From Hyphomicrobium sp. (GTDB lineage Bacteria; Pseudomonadota; Alphaproteobacteria; Rhizobiales; Hyphomicrobiaceae): DNA of 64,000 bases. Numbering within the stretch: the first letter of the stretch is position 1; each line of letters begins with the position of its first letter. The translations under genes were made by a program, and so were the position numbers. This document shows positions 21,415 to 29,572 of this stretch, piece by piece. The stretch covers positions 27,622-91,621 of the forward strand of contig JAIEMV010000018.1 of assembly GCA_019751875.1 (NCBI GenBank), in the 5' to 3' direction. Below the pieces are notes generated by a model. It was not told the DNA's origin. It ran no database searches and saw only the letters and a program-made list of their open reading frames with translations.

Positions 21415-21555
21415 ATGCTCTCTCGAATGGAATGGATACCGCCTCCGCCGCCTCCACCTGCGCCGCCAACTTCAAGTGAGAAATGGTTGGCAAGCATGAC
21501 GATCATCGCTGGCGCGTGCCTGATGATCATGGGGGTCATTGCGTGCTTTTTTTAG
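21415..21555 (+). CDS. Very small proline-rich membrane protein (46 residues)
   Basis: A 46-codon reading frame that I translated directly: MLSRMEWIPPPPPPPAPP, then TSSEKWLASM and a hydrophobic helix TIIAGACLMIMGVIACFF at the very C terminus. The stop is followed by AGACGGGTCG. A run of seven prolines before a 20-residue membrane helix is a gene-like pattern, and the helix is uninterrupted. The ribosome site is weak, and a second in-frame ATG at 21427 (MEWIPP...) is possible. It occupies most of an otherwise empty 393-nt gap. It could be spurious; no promoter match was found. Confidence 0.45.
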   Translation: MLSRMEWIPPPPPPPAPPTSSEKWLASMTIIAGACLMIMGVIACFF

Positions 21556-21585
21556 AGACGGGTCGCGAAGCTGAAGGCCGAATGT

Positions 21586-21612
21586 AAACGGGAGCCGGTC
21601 GGCTCCCCGTTT
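21586..21612 (-). terminator. Hairpin terminator after the 121-residue exported protein gene
   Basis: AAACGGGAGCC and GGCTCCCCGTTT pair as an 11-12 bp stem with a single-base bulge and a GGTC loop, 24 nt past the minus-strand stop at 21637. Read leftwards it ends in an ACATTCGG sequence without a strong T run. Confidence 0.65.
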
Positions 21613-21636
21613 GACTCGTGGACCCGTTTTCGCGCG

Positions 21637-22002
21637 TTAGAAATTGTGCTTCACACTTCCGCGGATTTGAAGATCATCCGACTGATCCTGCGGGTCAGGC
21701 GTGACAGGGCGGGTTTCGTTAGCCCCATAGAGAAGCTCAAGGCCGAAATCCATTTTGGGGAGGACGCCCAATTTACCGAGGCCCGGAATACGCACCTCTG
21801 TGCCTTCCAACGGCTTCCGTGCCTCTTCAGGCGTCAGCTGCATTTCGGCCGGTTGGGTGCCCGACCCGGGTTGGGGGGCAGCAGCCGGCTGTGATGGCTG
21901 CGCTTGCGGCGCGCCGCCCACGGTCTGTTCTTGAAAAGCCATCGCCGGCAGCGCTGCGCCCAACAGCACGGCCGATAGGCTAACGACGTGTCTCAACTTC
22001 AT
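21637..22002 (-). CDS. Small exported protein ending in an outer-membrane-like beta-strand
   Basis: A 121-residue protein. Its signal peptide is MKLRHVVSLSAVLLGAALPA, with cleavage near AMAFQ. A low-complexity Q/P/A/G region (about 25-55) is followed by EVRIPGLGKLGVLPKMDFGL, ELLYGANETRP and a final LQIRGSVKHNF. The alternating hydrophobic residues and terminal Phe resemble the last strand of outer-membrane beta-barrels, yet only about one beta-hairpin is present. It may be a short outer-membrane-associated protein or the remnant of a barrel; no family is recognised. The start at 22002 was chosen for the signal peptide. Confidence 0.6.
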   Translation of the reverse strand: MKLRHVVSLSAVLLGAALPAMAFQEQTVGGAPQAQPSQPAAAPQPGSGTQPAEMQLTPEEARKPLEGTEVRIPGLGKLGVLPKMDFGLELLYGANETRPVTPDPQDQSDDLQIRGSVKHNF

Positions 22003-22264
22003 GGTCCGCAAAACCCCGCTCCGGACGACTCTTAATCCGGACAATGACGCTCGCACCTGTCGAAAACAAGGATGGGAGGCCAGCTCTTAATGGTCGCTGA
22101 AGGATTGTGCCAGCGGTGTGGTTTCTCTGTCATGTTGCCGATTTGCAACATGATGAATTTCGGTAGGAACACTGGAATGACCCATATCTTCTTTCCCTTT
22201 GTTCATCCGTCACTACGGGCGAGGGCTTGAAGCCAGACCCCCGGGTAGATCAACCAGTGAGACG

Positions 22265-23563
22265 CTAAAACTGTATTCGGGCCCCGCTGACGACCATGTC
22301 GAAATCGTCAAGTTCGTTGGTTCCCGCTGGTGCGCCGGTCAATCCGGTCACATCGCCCGTGGAGTGCCTGTATACAGTGTAGAAGTCGAGGGCAGCATTA
22401 TCGATCTTCTGAACGACGCCGAGAGCATAGAACTGAAGATCGCTTGACAGAGCCCGCCGCGAGACGCCGACGTCATCTTGCCGGTATTCGCCGAAGAAAG
22501 TTGTTTTACCGAGCGCAGTCAGCTTCGTTTCAATACCTGATTGAATATTCCAGGTCGAACTCGTGTCGTCCACACCGGCGGGGGCTCCGGTTAGGTTGAC
22601 CGTTTGCTGCCCGTAACCTCCATGCAGGAAAAGGCCAGTCGGTGTGTGCACAATCGTTCCGCCCACGCTCCACCATTCGCAACCGTCCTCGGCGCTGAAC
22701 TGCACTCGATTGCATTGCGCGGTCGAAGAGGACGCAGCTACCTCTTCGTAGCTCATCCCGAAGCCCACCGCTGCAGCAAGGTCGAAATCGCCCAGCTTCT
22801 TGTTTCTATACCGGAGCGCGGCGTCCCATACACCGCCTTCACCCCAGGCGGTTGATCCCGTGAATCCCATGATTTCTGGAGTATCGTAACGAACAACGTT
22901 ACGTCGACCATTTTGGCCCGGTGTGAAGTTATTGAACCCGCCCATAATGTCCGTCCATCGGGTCGTACCGACGAAGTTTCCATCAATACGCAGTTGGAAC
23001 GCACCCAGCGCGACGGCATCGCCTTCGTCATCTTCGTAGTTGCGCGTGGCCGTAATGTCCGTGTCATCCATCAGGTGATAGGTGGCCATGCCATTCAGGC
23101 CCACCGCAAGTTTACCCCACGTCTTGGTCTTGACGTACCAGTGAGAGTGACGGACCGAAATGGCGTTACTGCGGGCGCTCGCGGGGCCGGCCTGTGAAAA
23201 ACCGGATGATGGATCGCCATTTACGCCAAGTTCGAGCCGGTACCCGGCAGAGAAGTCGTCTGTGATTTTGGCTTCGCCCACGAATTGGACGCGCGACTGC
23301 TCCATGCTGTTGGTGCCGACGTAAACGTTTCTCTCTACGCCATCGTCCCAAAAGAACACCGCTTCGTTAACCCAGCCCGAGACAGTCAGCGTCACTTTTC
23401 GGTTGCCTTTGCGCGCCGTCGTGGCTTCGAGATCGGCGATACGTTCTTCGAGATCCGCACAGCAGTCTCCACCCAGGTCGGCGGCGGCACCTAGCGTCGC
23501 GCCGAAACTCACGCCTGCGAGCAAGGCGAGGATGGCCGTTCCCGACTGCAAACCACTCATCAT
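22265..23563 (-). CDS. Outer-membrane porin with N-terminal coiled-coil segment
   Basis: A 432-residue porin. Residues 1-27 are the signal peptide (ending LGAAAD). The mature protein begins LGGDCCADLEERIADLEATT, a short coiled coil after a double cysteine, typical of Hyphomicrobiales porins. An extended beta-barrel follows (KVTLTVSGWVNEAVFFWDDG onward), with alternating strands and the C-terminal Phe (VVSGARIQF) needed for outer-membrane assembly. It allows diffusion of small solutes. AAGGGGA lies before the tandem ATGs at 23563 and 23560. A second porin of the same type starts at 63900. Its upstream region is an AT-rich, gene-free 387 nt. Confidence 0.9.
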   Translation of the reverse strand: MMSGLQSGTAILALLAGVSFGATLGAAADLGGDCCADLEERIADLEATTARKGNRKVTLTVSGWVNEAVFFWDDGVERNVYVGTNSMEQSRVQFVGEAKITDDFSAGYRLELGVNGDPSSGFSQAGPASARSNAISVRHSHWYVKTKTWGKLAVGLNGMATYHLMDDTDITATRNYEDDEGDAVALGAFQLRIDGNFVGTTRWTDIMGGFNNFTPGQNGRRNVVRYDTPEIMGFTGSTAWGEGGVWDAALRYRNKKLGDFDLAAAVGFGMSYEEVAASSSTAQCNRVQFSAEDGCEWWSVGGTIVHTPTGLFLHGGYGQQTVNLTGAPAGVDDTSSTWNIQSGIETKLTALGKTTFFGEYRQDDVGVSRRALSSDLQFYALGVVQKIDNAALDFYTVYRHSTGDVTGLTGAPAGTNELDDFDMVVSGARIQF

Positions 23564-23735
23564 ACTAAGTCCCCTTGAGGCTCGGTCTGCGAGAGCAGGA
23601 CCCTTAATGCTGCGCCCACCCGGTTGCCGTCCGATCAGCCCCCGCTGACACGCTCCGGTGGGTGCATCCCCTCGTAAACCCAATCGTTGAACGCCGTAAA
23701 TGACCTTAGGTGATTTTACTGTATTACGAATATGT

Positions 23736-23757
23736 TTAGTTGCTCAATTGCAACTAA
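23736..23757. promoter_or_regulatory. Palindrome in the AT-rich gap between the porin and the FAD enzyme
   Basis: TTAGTTGC (23736-23743) and GCAACTAA (23750-23757) form a perfect 8-bp inverted repeat around TCAATT. It lies in the gene-free stretch 23564-23950, which is clearly richer in A/T than its surroundings and separates two divergent genes. It could be an operator; the protein that would bind is not evident. Confidence 0.45.
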
Positions 23758-23950
23758 CTCGTTGAATTGTCACAGGTATATGATAGATTTATGAAAGTCT
23801 CTCCGGTTGATCCGCATCGATTGATCATTTTCAGAATCAATTCTGACAACCGCATCAGCGACTGATCACACCCGTATCAGGATCGTCTGGCGATCGAACA
23901 GTGGCCCGGCTACTGTCAACCTTTAGACACATGCAGGATGACCTGATTCC

Positions 23951-25213
23951 ATGAGGACTGCCTCTGCAGGAGAAGAGTCGGTGATCGTCGTCGGAGGCGG
24001 GCCCGCTGGCCTTGCTTGCGCTCTGGCTCTCGCCGCCGCAGATGTTCCCGTGATGCTGGCCGCCGGGCCGCATCGCCCGGGGGGGTTCGATCGCGATCGG
24101 CGGACCGCCGGCCTCTTCGCGGGATCGATAGAACTCTTGCGAAATCTCGGCGTCTGGGACGGCCTGAAGGACGCCTGTGAGCCGCTAAAAACGATCCGAT
24201 TGATCGACGATACCGGCCGGTTGTTTCGTGCACCCGAAGTGAAATTCCATGCTCGTGACGCCGGGCTCGAGGCGTTCGGCTTCAATGTTCCCAATGATGC
24301 CCTTGTCGACGCCCTCTCGGCTCGGGTCGCCGCGACGACAGGCATCACCGTTGTCCCCACCGCCGGCGCACGGGCGGTCCGGATCGGACCGGGCCAAGCA
24401 ACAATCGTCCTTGGCGAGGGGCCTGAACTCAGCGCGCGTCTCGTTGTTGCCGCCGATGGGCGCAAGTCCCCCACTCGGGACGCCGCCGGAATAACGGTCA
24501 AGACGTGGAGCTATCCGCAAACCGCCGTGGTGACCTGGTTCTCTCATCAGCGTCCGCACGACGGCATCTCAACGGAGTTCCATCGCGCGGTGGGACCGTT
24601 CACGACGGTGCCGATGCCGGGACGCTATTCGTCACTGGTGTGGGTAGAGGATCCGGCGGAGGCTGAGCGGCTGATGACTCTCTCGGAGACGGAATTCCGG
24701 CGCGCCATCGAGGTGCGGCTTGGGGGTCTTCTGGGAACAGTTGGCGAAATCGGTCCGCGGGCATCATTTCCCTTGAGCGGACTGACGCCGGACGTATTCG
24801 GGCGTAATCGGGTCGCACTCGTCGGTGAGTCAGGACACGTTATTCCGCCGATCGGTGCGCAGGGTCTGAACCTCGGATTGCGCGATGCTGCCACACTTGC
24901 TGATTGTGTCAGTGACGCTGTCTCTGCGGGCCACGATCCTGGCGGTTCGGAAGTCCTAAACCGCTACAGCGCATTGCGCGCTCCTGACGTCAACGGGCGA
25001 ATCATGGCTATCGATCTTCTGAACCGCACACTGCTGTCGCCCTATCTCACCGTGCATCTGATACGCGGCTTTGGGTTGCATGTGCTGAATAATGTCGATG
25101 CGTTGCGCCGTCTTGTCGTAAAGGAAGGTGTGCAGCCGACAGCCTACATTCCGACGCTCATGCGCAGTGGCGGAACGGCGCCTGCGACCGCCGGCGTGTT
25201 GGCTCCCGCTTGA
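23951..25213 (+). CDS. FAD-dependent monooxygenase of the UbiH/UbiF/COQ6 type
   Basis: A 420-residue flavoprotein hydroxylase. The FAD-binding GxGxxG motif is VIVVGGGPAGLACALALAAA (about 12-31), the DG motif is VVAADGRKSPTRDAAGI, and the second FAD motif appears as VALVGESGHVIPPIGAQGLN then LGLRDAATLADCV. These define the ubiquinone-biosynthesis hydroxylase family, in which GDxxH is often GNxxH; here it is GESGH. It probably hydroxylates a ubiquinone ring position at the inner membrane, but which position cannot be told from sequence. The LpxL-like gene follows 31 nt later on the same strand. Confidence 0.85.
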   Translation: MRTASAGEESVIVVGGGPAGLACALALAAADVPVMLAAGPHRPGGFDRDRRTAGLFAGSIELLRNLGVWDGLKDACEPLKTIRLIDDTGRLFRAPEVKFHARDAGLEAFGFNVPNDALVDALSARVAATTGITVVPTAGARAVRIGPGQATIVLGEGPELSARLVVAADGRKSPTRDAAGITVKTWSYPQTAVVTWFSHQRPHDGISTEFHRAVGPFTTVPMPGRYSSLVWVEDPAEAERLMTLSETEFRRAIEVRLGGLLGTVGEIGPRASFPLSGLTPDVFGRNRVALVGESGHVIPPIGAQGLNLGLRDAATLADCVSDAVSAGHDPGGSEVLNRYSALRAPDVNGRIMAIDLLNRTLLSPYLTVHLIRGFGLHVLNNVDALRRLVVKEGVQPTAYIPTLMRSGGTAPATAGVLAPA

Positions 25214-25244
25214 CGGATGACGAGAGCCCGCACATGAGCCTCGC

Positions 25245-26165
25245 ATGACCGCTGAACCATCGCCCCTGCGCGATCTGCAATTCCGTCTCGAACACTTGGC
25301 GCTGCGTCTCATCACGGGGCCGTTCCGCGTGCTTCCGCTCGATACTGCTGCGCAATTTTCGGCCTGGTGGTGGCGGCGGCTCGCTCCGATCTTCAGTCCC
25401 AAGCGGCATCAGCGGGCACTGGACAATCTCAAAATAGCATTCCCGGAAAAGACCGAGGCGGAGCGGCTCGAGATCTGCCTGGCGCACTGGGAAAACCTGG
25501 GTCGGATCATGGTCGAGACGATCCAGATCGATAAGCTCATTGCTGACCGCAGCCGCATTGCGATTTCACCCGAACACGTTTTCCGCCGTTACAAAGACAA
25601 GCTCGGCCCAGCCATCGGCGTTTCGCTGCACATGGGGAACTGGGAACTCGCGATCTGGCCGTTCGTCGTCGCCAACGCCAACCCGGCCGCCGTCTATCGA
25701 TCGGTGAACAACCCGTACGTGGATCGATATCTGCGCTACCTTCGGCGCGACCTTTATCCGGGTGGATTGTTTGGGCGGGGCCGCGTGGAGGGTGACCACG
25801 GCGATGACCAGAAGACAGCGCGTATCCTAAATGATTTTGTGCGCAGAGGTGGGCGCTTGGGTCTCGTGTGCGATCTTTTCGATCGCACAGGGGTGGCCGT
25901 ACCATTTTTCGGGAAGCCCGCGCAGACGCAGGCGATCGGCGCCATGGTCGCGCGCCGGGTTGGTAGCCGCATGTGGATGTCATGCTGCCGCCGCGTGGGC
26001 AACGAAAGCCGCTTTGTGGTCGAGATTAAAGAACTGCGTGTGCCCCGCACCGCGAATCCTGCGGACGACATTCGCACCATCATGACCGAAATGCAGCGTC
26101 AGTTCGAAGCTTGGGTGCGGGAGACGCCGGAGCAGTGGATGTGGTCGAATCGGCGCTGGAGCTGA
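25245..26165 (+). CDS. LpxL/HtrB-like lipid A acyltransferase family protein
   Basis: A 306-residue lysophospholipid/lauroyl acyltransferase family protein. An amphipathic N-terminal region (about 15-35) is followed by the catalytic motif SLHMGNWELAIWPF with the His-x4-Glu dyad (His about 127), then AAVYRSVNNPYVDRYLRYLR and GRLGLVCDLFDRTGVAVPFF for acyl-donor and acceptor binding. The C-terminal EQWMWSNRRW is the usual end motif. Such enzymes add secondary acyl chains to lipid A at the inner membrane. It follows the FAD hydroxylase and converges with the glycosidase gene, 2 nt apart. Confidence 0.87.
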   Translation: MTAEPSPLRDLQFRLEHLALRLITGPFRVLPLDTAAQFSAWWWRRLAPIFSPKRHQRALDNLKIAFPEKTEAERLEICLAHWENLGRIMVETIQIDKLIADRSRIAISPEHVFRRYKDKLGPAIGVSLHMGNWELAIWPFVVANANPAAVYRSVNNPYVDRYLRYLRRDLYPGGLFGRGRVEGDHGDDQKTARILNDFVRRGGRLGLVCDLFDRTGVAVPFFGKPAQTQAIGAMVARRVGSRMWMSCCRRVGNESRFVVEIKELRVPRTANPADDIRTIMTEMQRQFEAWVRETPEQWMWSNRRWS

Positions 26166-26167
26166 CG

Positions 26168-27541
26168 TTACGGACCTGCGGTTTTGGCGGCGGATCCGGC
26201 GGGACCTGCGGGGTGTCCGACAGGCGACGACGGTTTTTTCTCCGGCAACGGGATCGGCGCGTGCGCGGCGGGCACATGTGTCAGGCGCCGGTGGCTCGCC
26301 GCGCTGATCCCTTTATCGAAAACACCTGTCTTGTTGGCCTCGATCAGCGCCGACAGCACGGTATTGAAATGCTTGTCGCTGAACGACACGAGAATGAGGT
26401 CAGCGCCGGCTTTGAGCGCAGCAACAGCTGCTCCGCCAACGCCAGCTCCAGATCGCGTAACGGCGCCCATCGAAAGATCATCTGTAATGAGCAGACCTTC
26501 GTGTTTCCATTCGGTGCGGATCAAACCGTCGATCACAGACGTGGAGAACGACGCCGGCTTCTCAGCGTCGAGTTCGCGCAGACGCACATGGGCCAGCATG
26601 GTGACCACGTGCGGTTTGCCCATAAGTTCACGGAACGGCACCCAGTCGGCGCCTTGCAGTTCCATGACAGGGGTCTTGATGTCTCCGGTGTGACGATGGG
26701 TGTCGAGTGTAACGCGACCAAGCCCGGGAAAGTGTTTGATGGTGCAGTAGATGCCTGTCTCAGCCAGCGTGTCGCAATACCAGCCTGCCGCCTCACTGAC
26801 CGCGCGCGGATCGGCGGAGAGCGCACGATAACGAAGCTGTGTTTCGCCGTCGCTGCGCCTCTTCGGATCTATCTTCAGATCCACAACGGGCGAAAAATTC
26901 AGATTAACGCCGATGCGTTGAAGTTCGCTCGCTTGTTTGCGGGCGTAGGCAACGACCGCCGACTTCGGATCTTCACCGGGCTTCACCGCAGCGAGAACGC
27001 GAGCCAAACTCGGCTGCCGCGCGAGAGGCGGCGAGAGGCGGGAAACAGCGCCGCCCTCCTGATCGGCTGCGATGATGAGCGGCGGCAGGCCCTGACGGGC
27101 ACGAAGTGCCTGAAGCGCATCGATCTCGGATCGGATATCAGCGACCGAGCGGCGGCGGACATTGTGGTCGGTGATGAAGATGCCGGCAATCGCCTTCTTC
27201 TCGACAAGTGCCCTCATCGTAGCGGGGCTGTGATAGCCGATGACGATATGACGGCCGATCCGTTCGAGCGTAGCCGGATCGGAGGCAAGGATTTCGTCGC
27301 GGGTCATGACCTTGACCGGGCGCATCGGGAAAGCAGATGCTGCACCGGCGGGCTTCGAGGTTTTGCGCGCCAGCTTCTCGCTGGCCTTGGACACGAGTTC
27401 GCCGCCCGCCGCCCGATTTAGCGATGGAGCCTCGGCAGAGGCGTTTCCGGCATCCGCCAACAACACCGCAAAGAGACCTGCGACCGCCGCGCCGGGCCGG
27501 AGCGCAAATTGCCTGCGCTGGAATGTCTCAGCGTCTGCCAC
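26168..27541 (-). CDS. Glycoside hydrolase family 3 protein (NagZ-like beta-N-acetylhexosaminidase)
   Basis: A 457-residue protein. Family motifs are AGIFITDHNVRR, LIIAADQEGGAVSRL (substrate Asp/Glu loop), IGVNLNFSPVVDL, TIKHFPGLGRVTLDTHRHTG (the NagZ histidine loop) and LLITDDLSMGAV containing the nucleophile Asp. NagZ-type enzymes cleave GlcNAc from muropeptides during wall recycling. Unlike cytoplasmic NagZ, this protein starts with ETFQRRQFALRPGAAVAGLF, an export-like signal with twin arginines. Residues about 35-75 are a basic linker, and a K/P/S/A-rich tail (residue 410 on) ends the protein. An exported, modified NagZ is inferred. Confidence 0.87.
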   Translation of the reverse strand: MADAETFQRRQFALRPGAAVAGLFAVLLADAGNASAEAPSLNRAAGGELVSKASEKLARKTSKPAGAASAFPMRPVKVMTRDEILASDPATLERIGRHIVIGYHSPATMRALVEKKAIAGIFITDHNVRRRSVADIRSEIDALQALRARQGLPPLIIAADQEGGAVSRLSPPLARQPSLARVLAAVKPGEDPKSAVVAYARKQASELQRIGVNLNFSPVVDLKIDPKRRSDGETQLRYRALSADPRAVSEAAGWYCDTLAETGIYCTIKHFPGLGRVTLDTHRHTGDIKTPVMELQGADWVPFRELMGKPHVVTMLAHVRLRELDAEKPASFSTSVIDGLIRTEWKHEGLLITDDLSMGAVTRSGAGVGGAAVAALKAGADLILVSFSDKHFNTVLSALIEANKTGVFDKGISAASHRRLTHVPAAHAPIPLPEKKPSSPVGHPAGPAGSAAKTAGP

Positions 27542-27736
27542 GCGACCTCGTCTCTACGCTCCAAAGCCCACCGAAATGTCCATCGCCGGCAAGTTAGCCG
27601 ACTCGCTGTAACCGTGCCGCAGGCGTCAGCCGCACCAACCGTGGTCCCCGGATTGACACTCGACGGCCGCAGCCTAATGTGCGCCGCAATCACCCATCCC
27701 CGCCATTGAAACGTTCTTCAGAGGTCCTCTATCGCC

Positions 27737-28789
27737 ATGAGCGTTACGCGCACGCCCGCCAAGCATTTTGCACCGCTCGCCATCGGCGCACCCGAGCCAT
27801 ACCGCTCTCTGCCCGTGCGCATAGAGCGAATGATCCATTTCATTCCGCCGCACAATGACAAGATACGCGCCAAGTTGAAGGAGACCATTAAACAGGTCGA
27901 TGTCGTCCTGGGCAACCTCGAGGACGCCATTGCTGTCGGCGAGAAGGAACAGGCACGGGCCGGGTTCATATCCATGGCCAATGACTTCGACTTCGGACAG
28001 ACGGGGCTTTGGACCCGCATCAACTGCCTCAACTCACCGTGGATGCTGGACGACGTCACCGAAATCGTGAAGCACGCCGGCAACAAAGTCGATGTGATCA
28101 TGCTGCCGAAGGTCGAAGGGCCCTGGGACATCCATTACCTCGACCAGTTGCTTGCTCAGCTCGAGGCGAGGCACAAGGTTACTCGGCCGATCCTCATTCA
28201 CGCCATTCTCGAAACGGCCGAGGGTGTGAAGAATGTCGAGGCCATTGCGGCCGCTTCGCCGCGCATGCACGGAATGAGCTTGGGTCCGGCGGACCTTGCC
28301 GCCTCACGCGGCATGAAAACGACTCGCGTCGGTGGGGGGCACCCTGACTATGGGGTGTTGGCCGATCCGGCGAAAGACGGTGGTCCGCGTGCGCACTATC
28401 AGCAAGATCTGTGGCACTACACCGTCGGCAAGATGGTGGATGCCTGTCTCTCTTACGGGTTGAAGCCGTTTTACGGTCCGTTCGGCGATTTCGCGGACGG
28501 CGCGGCATGCGAAGCTCAGTTCCGCAACGCGTTCCTGCAGGGCTGCCTCGGGGCCTGGTCATTGCATCCCTCACAAATTGAGATCGCTAAGCGCGTCTTC
28601 TCTCCAGACCCTAAGGAAGTGGCGTTTGCCGCCAAGATTCTCGAGGCTATGCCGGACGGTACCGGCGCCGTCATGATCGACGGCAAAATGCAGGATGACG
28701 CCACTTGGAAGCAGGCCAAGGTGATTGTTGATCTCGCGCGGCTCGTGGCCTCGAAAGACCCGGATCGAGCCGCTGCGTATGGTTTTTAA
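27737..28789 (+). CDS. HpcH/HpaI-family CoA ester lyase, malyl-CoA lyase-like
   Basis: A 350-residue protein of the malyl-CoA/citryl-CoA lyase family. Metal- and CoA-binding motifs are [70 protein letters not shown] with the ligand Glu, [14 protein letters not shown] and the C-terminal [14 protein letters not shown]. Enzymes of this family split malyl-CoA or related esters in the serine, ethylmalonyl-CoA or 3-hydroxypropionate pathways, or act as (S)-malyl-CoA thioesterases. The divergent N terminus ([20 protein letters not shown]) separates it from canonical Mcl1, so the exact substrate is open. Its TAA stop overlaps the ATG of the HspQ gene by one base. Confidence 0.82.
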   Translation: MSVTRTPAKHFAPLAIGAPEPYRSLPVRIERMIHFIPPHNDKIRAKLKETIKQVDVVLGNLEDAIAVGEKEQARAGFISMANDFDFGQTGLWTRINCLNSPWMLDDVTEIVKHAGNKVDVIMLPKVEGPWDIHYLDQLLAQLEARHKVTRPILIHAILETAEGVKNVEAIAAASPRMHGMSLGPADLAASRGMKTTRVGGGHPDYGVLADPAKDGGPRAHYQQDLWHYTVGKMVDACLSYGLKPFYGPFGDFADGAACEAQFRNAFLQGCLGAWSLHPSQIEIAKRVFSPDPKEVAFAAKILEAMPDGTGAVMIDGKMQDDATWKQAKVIVDLARLVASKDPDRAAAYGF

Positions 28790-29472
28790 TGTCTCGTAAG
28801 CGCACTGTGAAGGATAAGGCTCGCCGTCGCTTGACACCCGCCTCGCGGGTGGCGCCTAATCCCGCGATGAGTGATAAACGCCGATCCGAAACCAAAAACA
28901 AACCTGGCAAGAAGGCAGCTAAACCGACGTCTGGCGGGGCAAAGGCTTCGAAGCCTAAATTGGCAGCGGCTGCCAAATTCAGGCCCCGTCTAAAGTCCAA
29001 GGTGGCGGCTGCAAAGGCCAGTGCCGCCAAAACGGCTTCGCCGCCCGCGACATCGCGCAAGGCCAAGCAGCCAGCTATGCGAGCGGAGGCGCCTGTCGCC
29101 AGGCCGCGCCTCCGCCGTAGGGCTGTCGGCAATCGATCTTCGACCGTATCATCAGCGCGGTTTGCTGTTGGCGACGTGGTTCGGCACCGATTTTATCCGT
29201 TTCGCGGTGTCGTGTTCGACATCGATCCGGTGTTCGCCAATACGGAAGAATGGTGGTTGTCGATCCCGGAACAGATGCGGCCAAAGAAGAACCAGCCGTT
29301 CTACCACTTGCTCGCGGAGAACGCGGAGACCGAGTACATCGCGTACGTCTCCGAGCAGAACCTGATGCCCGATACGACGGGCGTACCTGTGCGGCATCCG
29401 CAGATTTCGGATTATTTTGTTGAAGACGAGGACGGGCGCTACCGTGCGGTCTTCATGTCCATGCTGAACTAG
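28789..29472 (+). CDS. hspQ: HspQ/YccV-like protein with a long basic N-terminal extension
   Basis: A 227-residue protein. Residues about 125-227 are a complete HspQ/hemimethylated-DNA-binding YccV domain: FAVGDVVRHRFYPFRGVVFD, DPVFANTEEWWLSIPEQMRP, NQPFYHLLAENAETEYIAYV, SEQNLMPD. HspQ modulates Lon proteolysis in enterobacteria. The first 120 residues are composed almost wholly of K, A, P, S and R, like histone H1 or AlgP tails, and are absent from ordinary HspQ (about 105-120 residues). The ATG is part of a TAATG junction with the lyase gene; internal ATG codons could produce shorter forms. A 13-bp bidirectional terminator follows. Confidence 0.85.
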   Translation: MSRKRTVKDKARRRLTPASRVAPNPAMSDKRRSETKNKPGKKAAKPTSGGAKASKPKLAAAAKFRPRLKSKVAAAKASAAKTASPPATSRKAKQPAMRAEAPVARPRLRRRAVGNRSSTVSSARFAVGDVVRHRFYPFRGVVFDIDPVFANTEEWWLSIPEQMRPKKNQPFYHLLAENAETEYIAYVSEQNLMPDTTGVPVRHPQISDYFVEDEDGRYRAVFMSMLN

Positions 29473-29520
29473 ACCGTTCTCATGCAGCGGGCGCGGCCGC
29501 GCCAGCGCTTCGAAACGACA

Positions 29521-29550
29521 AAGCCGCCCGGTGCGACCACCGGGCGGCTT
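29521..29550. terminator. Bidirectional terminator between hspQ and ialB
   Basis: A perfect 13-bp stem (AAGCCGCCCGGTG against CACCGGGCGGCTT) with a CGAC loop sits between the convergent genes, with A residues before and T residues after the arms. Confidence 0.9.
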
Positions 29551-29572
29551 TCGTTCCGCCTCTCGCGAGAGC

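Noticed and set aside
21248..21493. An 81-codon minus-strand frame upstream of the small membrane-protein pair
   Set aside because: It covers the likely promoter at 21273, has no ribosome site and lacks any membrane or domain pattern like its neighbours.
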